The notes beneath the pieces were generated by a model. The model saw only the letters and a list, made by a program, of their open reading frames with translations. It ran no database searches and was not told where the DNA came from. A stretch of 64,000 nucleotides of DNA from contig CAXBTE010000061.1 in NCBI GenBank assembly GCA_963978545.1, positions 372,001 through 436,000 of the forward strand. Direction: 5' to 3'. Shown piece after piece: positions 38,401 to 52,000 of this stretch. The stretch's first letter is position 1. Every line of letters begins with the position of its first letter. Origin of the DNA: Linyphia triangularis (Eukaryota; Arthropoda; Arachnida; Araneae; Linyphiidae). The position numbers and the translations under genes were made by a program.

Positions 38401-39113
38401 AACTGAATTAAGGGTCCTTTATTGGGCAGATTTGAAATAAAGTGACTGCAAATCATATTTCTATTTTAAAACCAAAATCTGGAAGCATTTTGAGCCATTT
38501 TTTGGAAAAGTGATTTTTTCATAAAATTTCCTAAGGCTAACCCCTTTGAAAAATTTCGAAAAATTTGAAAATTCAAAAAATTATTTTTTCAGTCACATTT
38601 GGACAGAATATGAATATAAAACATATTTCAGGTCCCCAAAAAAAATTTGGTAGCATTTGAGCCACTATTTTCAAAGTTCAAAATTTCCCTTTGAAAATAC
38701 ATTGATTTTACAGTTTTTGAATTTTTACTCATAGTGTATTTTGAGCACAGTATTGTAACTTGGCCACATTTAAGGTCTTCTATAGGAGATTCTTAAAAAC
38801 GAAAATCTTAACAACCACAAAATATTAAGGGGGTCAAAATTTGCAAAGTTGTTTTTTTCAGTGGTACACATACATAATTTTTACACAGAGAGTTTTGGGA
38901 GCACAATGTTGTAACTTGGCAACATTGAAGTTCATTAATAGGAGATTCTTAAAAACGAAAATCTTAACAACCACTAAATATTAAGGGGGTCGAAAGTTGA
39001 TCCCAAAAAAGGACTGCATTTCAAACACTGAAAATTTCTGAATTTTACCTACATTTTGGGCTATAAACTGAATTAAGGGTCCTTTTTTGGGCAGATTTGA
39101 AATAAAGTGACTG

Positions 39114-42100
39114 CAAATCATATTTCTATTTTAAAACCAAAATCTGGAAGCATTTTGAGCCATTTTTTGGAAAAGTGATTTTTTCATAAAATTTCCTAAG
39201 GCTAACCCCTTTGAAAAATTTCGAAAAATTTGAAAATTCAAAAAATTATTTTTTCAGTCACATTTGGACAGAATATGAATATAAAACATATTTCAGGTCC
39301 CCAAAAAAAATTTGGTAGCATTTGAGCCACTATTTTCAAAGTTCAAAATTTCCCTTTGAAAATACATTGATTTTACAGTTTTTGAATTTTTACTCATAGT
39401 GTATTTGGAGCACAGTATTGTAACTTGGCCACATTTAAGGTCTTCTATAGGAGATTCTTAAAAACGAAAATCTTAACAACCACAAAATATTAAGGGGGTC
39501 AAAATTTGCAAAGTTGTTTTTTTCAGTGGTACACATACATAATTTTTACACAGAGAGTTTTGGGAGCACAATGTTGTAACTTGGCAACATTGAAGTTCAT
39601 TAATAGGAGATTCTTAAAAACGAAAATCTTAACAACCACTAAATATTAAGGGGGTCGAAGGTTGATCCCAAAAAAGGACTGCATTTCAAACACTGAAAAT
39701 TTCTGAATTTTACCTACATTTTGGGCTATAAACTGAATTAAGGGTCCTTTATTGGGCAGATTTGAAATAAAGTGACTGCAAATCATATTTCTATTTTAAA
39801 ACCAAAATCTGGAAGCATTTTGAGCCATTTTTTGGAAAAGTGATTTTTTCATAAAATTTCCTAAGGCTAACCCCTTTGAAAAATTTCGAAAAATTTGAAA
39901 ATTCAAAAAATTATTTTTTCAGTCACATTTGGACAGAATATGAATATAAAACATATTTCAGGTCCCCAAAAAAAATTTGGTAGCATTTGAGCCACTATTT
40001 TCAAAGTTCAAAATTTCCCTTTGAAAATACATTGATTTTACAGTTTTTGAATTTTTACTCATAGTGTATTTGGAGCACAGTATTGTAACTTGGCCACATT
40101 TAAGGTCTTCTATAGGAGATTCTTAAAAACGAAAATCTTAACAACCACAAAATATTAAGGGGGTCAAAATTTGCAAAGTTGTTTTTTTCAGTGGTACACA
40201 TACATAATTTTTACACAGAGAGTTTTGGGAGCACAATGTTGTAACTTGGCAACATTGAAGTTCATTAATAGGAGATTCTTAAAAACGAAAATCTTAACAA
40301 CCACTAAATATTAAGGGGGTCGAAAGTTGATCCCAAAAAAGGACTGCATTTCAAACACTGAAAATTTCTGAATTTTACCTACATTTTGGGCTATAAACTG
40401 AATTAAGGGTCCTTTTTTGGGCAGATTTGAAATAAAGTGACTGCAAATCATATTTCTATTTTAAAACCAAAATCTGGAAGCATTTTGAGCCATTTTTTGG
40501 AAAAGTGATTTTTTCATAAAATTTCCTAAGGCTAACCCCTTTGAAAAATTTCGAAAAATTTGAAAATTCAAAAAATTATTTTTTCAGTCACATTTGGACA
40601 GAATATGAATATAAAACATATTTCAGGTCCCCAAAAAAAATTTGGTAGCATTTGAGCCACTATTTTCAAAGTTCAAAATTTCCCTTTGAAAATACATTGA
40701 TTTTACAGTTTTTGAATTTTTACTCATAGTGTATTTGGAGCACAGTATTGTAACTTGGCCACATTTAAGGTCTTCTATAGGAGATTCTTAAAAACGAAAA
40801 TCTTAACAACCACAAAATATTAAGGGGGTCAAAATTTGCAAAGTTGTTTTTTTCAGTGGTACACATACATAATTTTTACACAGAGAGTTTTGGGAGCACA
40901 ATGTTGTAACTTGGCAACATTGAAGTTCATTAATAGGAGATTCTTAAAAACGAAAATCTTAACAACCACTAAATATTAAGGGGGTCGAAAGTTGATCCCA
41001 AAAAAGGACTGCATTTCAAACACTGAAAATTTCTGAATTTTACCTACATTTTGGGCTATAAACTGAATTAAGGGTCCTTTATTGGGCAGATTTGAAATAA
41101 AGTGACTGCAAATCATATTTCTATTTTAAAACCAAAATCTGGAAGCATTTTGAGCCATTTTTTGGAAAAGTGATTTTTTCATAAAATTTCCTAAGGCTAA
41201 CCCCTTTGAAAAATTTCGAAAAATTTGAAAATTCAAAAAATTATTTTTTCAGTCACATTTGGACAGAATATAAATATAAAACATATTTCAGGTCCCCAAA
41301 AAAAATTTGGTAGCATTTGAGCCACTATTTTCAAAGTTCAAAATTTCCCTTTGAAAATACATTGATTTTACAGTTTTTGAATTTTTACTCATAGTGTATT
41401 TGGAGCACAGTATTGTAACTTGGCCACATTTAAGGTCTTCTATAGGAGATTCTTAAAAACGAAAATCTTAACAACCACAAAATATTAAGGGGGTCAAAAT
41501 TTGCAAAGTTGTTTTTTTCAGTGGTACACATACATAATTTTTACACAGAGAGTTTTGGGAGCACAATGTTGTAACTTGGCAACATTGAAGTTCATTAATA
41601 GGAGATTCTTAAAAACGAAAATCTTAACAACCACTAAATATTAAGGGGGTCGAAGGTTGATCCCAAAAAAGGACTGCATTTCAAACACTGAAAATTTCTG
41701 AATTTTACCTACATTTTGGGCTATAAACTGAATTAAGGGTCCTTTATTGGGCAGATTTGAAATAAAGTGACTGCAAATCATATTTCTATTTTAAAACCAA
41801 AATCTGGAAGCATTTTGAGCCATTTTTTGGAAAAGTGATTTTTTCATAAAATTTCCTAAGGCTAACCCCTTTGAAAAATTTCGAAAAATTTGAAAATTCA
41901 AAAAATTATTTTTTCAGTCACATTTGGACAGAATATGAATATAAAACATATTTCAGGTCCCCAAAAAAAATTTGGTAGCATTTGAGCCACTATTTTCAAA
42001 GTTCAAAATTTCCCTTTGAAAATACATTGATTTTACAGTTTTTGAATTTTTACTCATAGTGTATTTGGAGCACAGTATTGTAACTTGGCCACATTTAAGG

Positions 42101-45100
42101 TCTTCTATAGGAGATTCTTAAAAACGAAAATCTTAACAACCACAAAATATTAAGGGGGTCAAAATTTGCAAAGGTGTTTTTTTCAGTGGTACACATACAT
42201 AATTTTTACACAGAGAGTTTTGGGAGCACAATGTTGTAACTTGGCAACATTGAAGTTCATTAATAGGAGATTCTTAAAAACGAAAATCTTAACAACCACT
42301 AAATATTAAGGGGGTCGAAAGTTGATCCCAAAAAAGGACTGCATTTCAAACACTGAAAATTTCTGAATTTTACCTACATTTTGGGCTATAAACTGAATTA
42401 AGGGTCCTTTATTGGGCAGATTTGAAATAAAGTGACTGCAAATCATATTTCTATTTTAAAACCAAAATCTGGAAGCATTTTGAGCCATTTTTTAGAAAAG
42501 TGATTTTTTCATAAAATTTCCTAAGGCTAACCCCTTTGAAAAATTTCGAAAAATTTGAAAATTCAAAAAATTATTTTTTCAGTCACATTTGGACAGAATA
42601 TGAATATAAAACATATTTCAGGTCCCCAAAAAAAATTTGGTAGCATTTGAGCCACTATTTTCAAAGTTCAAAATTTCCCTTTGAAAATACATTGATTTTA
42701 CAGTTTTTGAATTTTTACTCATAGTGTATTTGGAGCACAGTATTGTAACTTGGCCATATTTAAGGTCTTCTATAGGAGATTCTTAAAAACGAAAATCTTA
42801 ACAACCACAAAATATTAAGGGGGTCAAAATTTGCAAAGTTGTTTTTTTCAGTGGTACACATACATAATTTTTACACAGAGAGTTTTGGGAGCACAATGTT
42901 GTAACTTGGCAACATTGAAGTTCATTAATAGGAGATTCTTAAAAACGAAAATCTTAACAACCACTAAATATTAAGGGGGTCGAAAGTTGATCCCAAAAAA
43001 GGACTGCATTTCAAACACTGAAAATTTCTGAATTTTACCTACATTTTGGGCTATAAACTGAATTAAGGGTCCTTTTTTGGGCAGATTTGAAATAAAGTGA
43101 CTGCAAATCATATTTCTATTTTAAAACCAAAATCTGGAAGCATTTTGAGCCATTTTTTGGAAAAGTGATTTTTTCATAAAATTTCCTAAGGCTAACCCCT
43201 TTGAAAAATTTCGAAAAATTTGAAAATTCAAAAAATTATTTTTTCAGTCACATTTGGACAGAATATGAATATAAAACATATTTCAGGTCCCCAAAAAAAA
43301 TTTGGTAGCATTTGAGCCACTATTTTCAAAGTTCAAAATTTCCCTTTGAAAATACATTGATTTTACAGTTTTTGAATTTTTACTCATAGTGTATTTGGAG
43401 CAGAGTATTGTAACTTGGCCACATTTAAGGTCTTCTATAGGAGATTCTTAAAAACGAAAATCTTAACAACCACAAAATATTAAGGGGGTCAAAATTTGCA
43501 AAGTTGTTTTTTTCAGTGGTACACATACATAATTTTTACACAGAGAGTTTTGGGAGCACAATGTTGTAACTTGGCAACATTGAAGTTCATTAATAGGAGA
43601 TTCTTAAAAACGAAAATCTTAACAACCACTAAATATTAAGGGGGTCGAAAGTTGATCCCAAAAAAGGACTGCATTTCAAACACTGAAAATTTCTGAATTT
43701 TACCTACATTTTGGGCTATAAACTGAATTAAGGGTCCTTTTTTGGGCAGATTTGAAATAAAGTGACTGTAAATCATATTTCTATTTTAAAACCAAAATCT
43801 GGAAGCATTTTGAGCCATTTTTTGGAAAAGTGATTTTTTTCATAAAATTTCCTAAGGCTAACCCCTTTGAAAAATTTCGAAAAATTTGAAAATTCAAAAA
43901 ATTATTTTTTCAGTCACATTTGGACAGAATATGAATATAAAACATATTTCAGGTCCCCAAAAAAAATTTGGTAGCATTTGAGCCACTATTTTCAAAGTTC
44001 AAAATTTCCCTTTGAAAATACATTGATTTTACAGTTTTTGAATTTTTACTCATAGTGTATTTGGAGCACAGTATTGTAACTTGGCCACATTTAAGGTCTT
44101 CTATAGGAGATTCTTAAAAACGAAAATCTTAACAACCACAAAATATTAAGGGGGTCAAAATTTGCAAAGTTGTTTTTTTCAGTGGTACACATACATAATT
44201 TTTAAACAGAGAGTTTTGGGAGCACAATGTTGTAACTTGGCAACATTGAAGTTCATTAATAGGAGATTCTTAAAAACGAAAATCTTAACAACCACTAAAT
44301 ATTAAGGGGGTCGAAAGTTGATCCCAAAAAAGGACTGCATTTCAAACACTGAAAATTTCTGAATTTTACCTACATTTTGGGCTATAAACTGAATTAAGGG
44401 TCCTTTATTGGGCAGATTTGAAATAAAGTGACTGCAAATCATATTTCTATTTTAAAACCAAAATCTGGAAGCATTTTGAGCCATTTTTTGGAAAAGTGAT
44501 TTTTTCATAAAATTTCCTAAGGCATTTGAAAATTCAAAAAATTATTTTTTCAGTCACATTTGGACAGAATATGAATATAAAACATATTTCAGGTCCCCAA
44601 AAAAAATTTGGTAGCATTTGAGCCACTATTTTCAAAGTTCAAAATTTCCCTTTGAAAATACATTGATTTTACAGTTTTTGAATTTTTACTTATAGTGTAT
44701 TTGGAGCACAGTATTGTAACTTGGCCACATTTAAGGTCTTCTATAGGAGATTCTTAAAAACGAAAATCTTAACAACCACAAAATATTAAGGGGGTCAAAA
44801 TTTGCAAAGTTGTTTTTTTCAGTGGTACACATACATAATTTTTACACAGAGAGTTTTGGGAGCACAATGTTGTAACTTGGCAACATTGAAGTTCATTAAT
44901 AGGAGATTCTTAAAAACGAAAATCTTAACAACCACTAAATATTAAGGGGGTCGAAAGTTGATCCCAAAAAAGGACTGCATTTCAAACACTGAAAATTTCT
45001 GAATTTTACCTACATTTTGGGCTATAAACTGAATTAAGGGTCCTTTATTGGGCAGATTTGAAATAAAGTGACTGCAAATCATATTTCTATTTTAAAACCA

Positions 45101-48100
45101 AAATCTGGAAGCATTTTGAGCAGTTTTTTGGAAAAGTGATTTTTTCATAAAATTTCCTAAGGCTAACCCCTTTGAAAAATTTCGAAAAATTTGAAAATTC
45201 AAAAAATTATTTTTTCAGTCACATTTGGACAGAATATGAATATAAAACATATTTCAGGTCCCCAAAAAAAATTTGGTAGCATTTGAGCCACTATTTTCAA
45301 AGTTCAAAATTTCCCTTTGAAAATACATTGATTTTACAGTTTTTGAATTTTTACTCATAGTGTATTTTGAGCACAGTATTGTAACTTGGCCACATTTAAG
45401 GTCTTCTATAGGAGATTCTTAAAAACGAAAATCTTAACAACCACAAAATATTAAGGGGGTCAAAATTTGCAAAGTTGTTTTTTTCAGTGGTACACATACA
45501 TAATTTTTACACAGAGAGTTTTGGGAGCACAATGTTGTAACTTGGCAACATTGAAGTTCATTAATAGGAGATTCTTAAAAACGAAAATCTTAACAACCAC
45601 TAAATATTAAGGGGGTCGAAAGTTGATCCCAAAAAAGGACTGCATTTCAAACACTGAAAATTTCTGAATTTTACCTACATTTTGGGCTATAAACTGAATT
45701 AAGGGTCCTTTATTGGGCAGATTTGAAATAAAGTGACTGCAAATCATATTTCTATTTTAAAACCAAAATCTGGAAGCATTTTGAGCCATTTTTTGGAAAA
45801 GTGATTTTTTCATAAAATTTCCTAAGGCTAACCCCTTTGAAAAATTTCGAAAAATTTGAAAATTCAAAAAATTATTTTTTCAGTCACATTTGGACAGAAT
45901 ATAAATATAAAACATATTTCAGGTCCCCAAAAAAAATTTGGTAGCATTTGAGCCACTATTTTCAAAGTTCAAAATTTCCCTTTGAAAATACATTGATTTT
46001 ACAGTTTTTGAATTTTTACTCATAGTGTATTTGGAGCAGAGTATTGTAACTTGGCCACATTTAAGGTCTTCTATAGGAGATTCTTAAAAACGAAAATCTT
46101 AACAACCACAAAATATTAAGGGGGTCAAAATTTGCAAAGTTGTTTTTTTCAGTGGTACACATACATAATTTTTACACAGAGAGTTTTGGGAGCACAATGT
46201 TGTAACTTGGCAACATTGAAGTTCATTAATAGGAGATTCTTAAAAACGAAAATCTTAACAACCACTAAATATTAAGGGGGTCGAAAGTTGATCCCAAAAA
46301 AGGACTGCATTTCAAACACTGAAAATTTCTGAATTTTACCTACATTTTGGGCTATAAACTGAATTAAGGGTCCTTTATTGGGCAGATTTGAAATAAAGTG
46401 ACTGCAAATCATTTTTCTATTTTAAAACCAAAATCTGGAAGCATTTTGAGCCATTTTTTGGAAAAGTGATTTTTTCATAAAATTTCCTAAGGCTAACCCC
46501 TTTGAAAAATTTCGAAAAATTTGAAAATTCAAAAATTTATTTTTTCAGTCACATTTGGACAGAATATGAATATAAAACATATTTCAGGTCCCCAAAAAAA
46601 ATTTGGTAGCATTTGAGCCACTATTTTCAAAGTTCAAAATTTCCCTTTGAAAATACATTGATTTTACAGTTTTTGAATTTTTACTCATAGTGTATTTGGA
46701 GCACAGTATTGTAACTTGGCCACATTTAAGGTCTTCTATAGGAGATTCTTAAAAACGAAAATCTTAACAACCACAAAATATTAAGGGGGTCAAAATTTGC
46801 AAAGTTGTTTTTTTCAGTGGTACACATACATAATTTTTACACAGAGAGTTTTGGGAGCACAATGTTGTAACTTGGCAACATTGAAGTTCATTAATAGGAG
46901 ATTCTTAAAAACGAAAATCTTAACAACCACTAAATATTAAGGGGGTCGAAAGTTGATCCCAAAAAAGGACTGCATTTCAAACACTGAAAATTTCTGAATT
47001 TTACCTACATTTTGGGCTATAAACTGAATTAAGGGTCCTTTATTGGGCAGATTTGAAATAAAGTGACTGCAAATCATATTTCTATTTTAAAACCAAAATC
47101 TGGAAGCATTTTGAGCAGTTTTTTGGAAAAGTGATTTTTTCATAAAATTTCCTAAGGCTAACCCCTTTGAAAAATTTCGAAAAATTTGAAAATTCAAAAA
47201 ATTATTTTTTCAGTCACATTTGGACAGAATATGAATATAAAACATATTTCAGGTCCCCAAAAAAAATTTGGTAGCATTTGAGCCACTATTTTCAAAGTTC
47301 AAAATTTCCCTTTGAAAATACATTGATTTTACAGTTTTTGAATTTTTACTCATAGTGTATTTGGAGCACAGTATTGTAACTTGGCCACATTTAAGGTCTT
47401 CTATAGGAGATTCTTAAAAACGAAAATCTTAACAACCACAAAATATTAAGGGGGTCAAAATTTGCAAAGTTGTTTTTTTCAGTGGTACACATACATAATT
47501 TTTACACAGAGAGTTTTGGGAGCACAATGTTGTAACTTGGCAACATTGAAGTTCATTAATAGGAGATTCTTAAAAACGAAAATCTTAACAACCACTAAAT
47601 ATTAAGGGGGTCGAAAGTTGATCCCAAAAAAGGACTGCATTTCAAACACTGAAAATTTCTGAATTTTACCTACATTTTGGGCTATAAACTGAATTAAGGG
47701 TCCTTTATTGGGCAGATTTGAAATAAAGTGACTGCAAATCATATTTCTATTTTAAAACCAAAATCTGGAAGCATTTTGAGCCATTTTTTGGAAAAGTGAT
47801 TTTTTCATAAAATTTCCTAAGGCTAACCCCTTTGAAAAATTTCGAAAAATTTGAAAATTCAAAAAATTATTTTTTCAGTCACATTTGGACAGAATATAAA
47901 TATAAAACATATTTCAGGTCCCCAAAAAAAATTTGGTAGCATTTGAGCCACTATTTTCAAAGTTCAAAATTTCCCTTTGAAAATACATTGATTTTACAGT
48001 TTTTGAATTTTTACTCATAGTGTATTTGGAGCACAGTATTGTAACTTGGCCACATTTAAGGTCTTCTATAGGAGATTCTTAAAAACGAAAATCTTAACAA

Positions 48101-49064
48101 CCACAAAATATTAAGGGGGTCAAAATTTGCAAAGTTGTTTTTTTCAGTGGTACACATGCATAATTTTTACACAGAGAGTTTTGGGAGCACAATGTTGTAA
48201 CTTGGCAACATTGAAGTTCATTAATAGGAGATTCTTAAAAACGAAAATCTTAACAACCACTAAATATTAAGGGGGTCGAAAGTTGATCCCAAAAAAGGAC
48301 TGCATTTCAAACACTGAAAATTTCTGAATTTTACCTACATTTTGGGCTATAAACTGAATTAAGGGTCCTTTATTGGGCAGATTTGAAATAAAGTGACTGC
48401 AAATCATATTTCTATTTTAAAACCAAAATCTGGAAGCATTTTGAGCCATTTTTTGGAAAAGTGATTTTTTCATAAAATTTCCTAAGGCTAACCCCTTTGA
48501 AAAATTTCGAAAAATTTGAAAATTCAAAAAATTATTTTTTCAGTCACATTTGGACAGAATATGAATATAAAACATATTTCAGGTCCCCAAAAAAAATTTG
48601 GTAGCATTTGAGCCACTATTTTCAAAGTTCAAAATTTCCCTTTGAAAATACATTGATTTTACAGTTTTTGAATTTTTACTCATAGTGTATTTGGAGCACA
48701 GTATTGTAACTTGGCCACATTTAAGGTCTTCTATAGGAGATTCTTAAAAACGAAAATCTTAACAACCACAAAATATTAAGGGGGTCAAAATTTATAAAGT
48801 TGTTTTTTTCAGTGGTACACATACATAATTTTTACACAGAGAGTTTTGGGAGCACAATGTTGTAACTTGGCAACATTGAAGTTCATTAATAGGAGATTCT
48901 TAAAAACGAAAATCTTAACAACCACTAAATATTAAGGGGGTCGAAAGTTGATCCCAAAAAAGGACTGCATTTCAAACACTGAAAATTTCTGAATTTTACC
49001 TACATTTTGGGCTATAAACTGAATTAAGGGTCCTTTATTGGGCAGATTTGAAATAAAGTGACTG
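39114..49064. repeat. 15-unit higher-order repeat, copy 1 (9951 bp)
   Basis: Fifteen 665-type units whose ordered variants recur exactly 9951 bp later. Markers include gaaggttg at 39660 and 41655, aaaggtgtt at about 42174, ttttagaaaa at 42494, ggccatattt at 42757, gcagagtatt at 43403, an extra T at about 43831, ttaaacagag at about 44204, a 25-bp deletion after 44523, cttatag at about 44690, gagcagtt at about 45121, aaaaatttatt at about 46536, catgcat at about 48158 and tttataaag at 48794. The period equals 15 x 665 minus 25 plus 1, matching the two indels in the block. The left limit is set by the cctttttt/cctttatt difference at about 39084. Confidence 0.93.
44435..45074. repeat. 640-bp length variant (25-bp deletion), founder marker of the 15-unit block
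   Basis: After cctaaggc the unit jumps directly to atttgaaaattc, losing 25 bp of the minirepeat (ctaacccc core tail and both 10-mers up to the last). It also has cttatagtg for ctcatagtg. The same unit is at 54386 and 61012, which makes it a good marker for block copies. The preceding unit (43769, and likewise 53720 and 60346) carries an extra T in gattttttt. Confidence 0.9.
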
Positions 49065-52000
49065 CAAATCATATTTCTATTTTAAAACCAAAATCTGGAA
49101 GCATTTTGAGCCATTTTTTGGAAAAGTGATTTTTTCATAAAATTTCCTAAGGCTAACCCCTTTGAAAAATTTCGAAAAATTTGAAAATTCAAAAAATTAT
49201 TTTTTCAGTCACATTTGGACAGAATATGAATATAAAACATATTTCAGGTCCCCAAAAAAAATTTGGTAGCATTTGAGCCACTATTTTCAAAGTTCAAAAT
49301 TTCCCTTTGAAAATACATTGATTTTACAGTTTTTGAATTTTTACTCATAGTGTATTTGGAGCACAGTATTGTAACTTGGCCACATTTAAGGTCTTCTATA
49401 GGAGATTCTTAAAAACGAAAATCTTAACAACCACAAAATATTAAGGGGGTCAAAATTTGCAAAGTTGTTTTTTTCAGTGGTACACATACATAATTTTTAC
49501 ACAGAGAGTTTTGGGAGCACAATGTTGTAACTTGGCAACATTGAAGTTCATTAATAGGAGATTCTTAAAAACGAAAATCTTAACAACCACTAAATATTAA
49601 GGGGGTCGAAGGTTGATCCCAAAAAAGGACTGCATTTCAAACACTGAAAATTTCTGAATTTTACCTACATTTTGGGCTATAAACTGAATTAAGGGTCCTT
49701 TATTGGGCAGATTTGAAATAAAGTGACTGCAAATCATATTTCTATTTTAAAACCAAAATCTGGAAGCATTTTGAGCCATTTTTTGGAAAAGTGATTTTTT
49801 CATAAAATTTCCTAAGGCTAACCCCTTTGAAAAATTTCGAAAAATTTGAAAATTCAAAAAATTATTTTTTCAGTCACATTTGGACAGAATATGAATATAA
49901 AACATATTTCAGGTCCCCAAAAAAAATTTGGTAGCATTTGAGCCACTATTTTCAAAGTTCAAAATTTCCCTTTGAAAATACATTGATTTTACAGTTTTTG
50001 AATTTTTACTCATAGTGTATTTGGAGCACAGTATTGTAACTTGGCCACATTTAAGGTCTTCTATAGGAGATTCTTAAAAACGAAAATCTTAACAACCACA
50101 AAATATTAAGGGGGTCAAAATTTGCAAAGTTGTTTTTTTCAGTGGTACACATACATAATTTTTACACAGAGAGTTTTGGGAGCACAATGTTGTAACTTGG
50201 CAACATTGAAGTTCATTAATAGGAGATTCTTAAAAACGAAAATCTTAACAACCACTAAATATTAAGGGGGTCGAAAGTTGATCCCAAAAAAGGACTGCAT
50301 TTCAAACACTGAAAATTTCTGAATTTTACCTACATTTTGGGCTATAAACTGAATTAAGGGTCCTTTTTTGGGCAGATTTGAAATAAAGTGACTGCAAATC
50401 ATATTTCTATTTTAAAACCAAAATCTGGAAGCATTTTGAGCCATTTTTTGGAAAAGTGATTTTTTCATAAAATTTCCTAAGGCTAACCCCTTTGAAAAAT
50501 TTCGAAAAATTTGAAAATTCAAAAAATTATTTTTTCAGTCACATTTGGACAGAATATGAATATAAAACATATTTCAGGTCCCCAAAAAAAATTTGGTAGC
50601 ATTTGAGCCACTATTTTCAAAGTTCAAAATTTCCCTTTGAAAATACATTGATTTTACAGTTTTTGAATTTTTACTCATAGTGTATTTGGAGCACAGTATT
50701 GTAACTTGGCCACATTTAAGGTCTTCTATAGGAGATTCTTAAAAACGAAAATCTTAACAACCACAAAATATTAAGGGGGTCAAAATTTGCAAAGTTGTTT
50801 TTTTCAGTGGTACACATACATAATTTTTACACAGAGAGTTTTGGGAGCACAATGTTGTAACTTGGCAACATTGAAGTTCATTAATAGGAGATTCTTAAAA
50901 ACGAAAATCTTAACAACCACTAAATATTAAGGGGGTCGAAAGTTGATCCCAAAAAAGGACTGCATTTCAAACACTGAAAATTTCTGAATTTTACCTACAT
51001 TTTGGGCTATAAACTGAATTAAGGGTCCTTTATTGGGCAGATTTGAAATAAAGTGACTGCAAATCATATTTCTATTTTAAAACCAAAATCTGGAAGCATT
51101 TTGAGCCATTTTTTGGAAAAGTGATTTTTTCATAAAATTTCCTAAGGCTAACCCCTTTGAAAAATTTCGAAAAATTTGAAAATTCAAAAAATTATTTTTT
51201 CAGTCACATTTGGACAGAATATAAATATAAAACATATTTCAGGTCCCCAAAAAAAATTTGGTAGCATTTGAGCCACTATTTTCAAAGTTCAAAATTTCCC
51301 TTTGAAAATACATTGATTTTACAGTTTTTGAATTTTTACTCATAGTGTATTTGGAGCACAGTATTGTAACTTGGCCACATTTAAGGTCTTCTATAGGAGA
51401 TTCTTAAAAACGAAAATCTTAACAACCACAAAATATTAAGGGGGTCAAAATTTGCAAAGTTGTTTTTTTCAGTGGTACACATACATAATTTTTACACAGA
51501 GAGTTTTGGGAGCACAATGTTGTAACTTGGCAACATTGAAGTTCATTAATAGGAGATTCTTAAAAACGAAAATCTTAACAACCACTAAATATTAAGGGGG
51601 TCGAAGGTTGATCCCAAAAAAGGACTGCATTTCAAACACTGAAAATTTCTGAATTTTACCTACATTTTGGGCTATAAACTGAATTAAGGGTCCTTTATTG
51701 GGCAGATTTGAAATAAAGTGACTGCAAATCATATTTCTATTTTAAAACCAAAATCTGGAAGCATTTTGAGCCATTTTTTGGAAAAGTGATTTTTTCATAA
51801 AATTTCCTAAGGCTAACCCCTTTGAAAAATTTCGAAAAATTTGAAAATTCAAAAAATTATTTTTTCAGTCACATTTGGACAGAATATGAATATAAAACAT
51901 ATTTCAGGTCCCCAAAAAAAATTTGGTAGCATTTGAGCCACTATTTTCAAAGTTCAAAATTTCCCTTTGAAAATACATTGATTTTACAGTTTTTGAATTT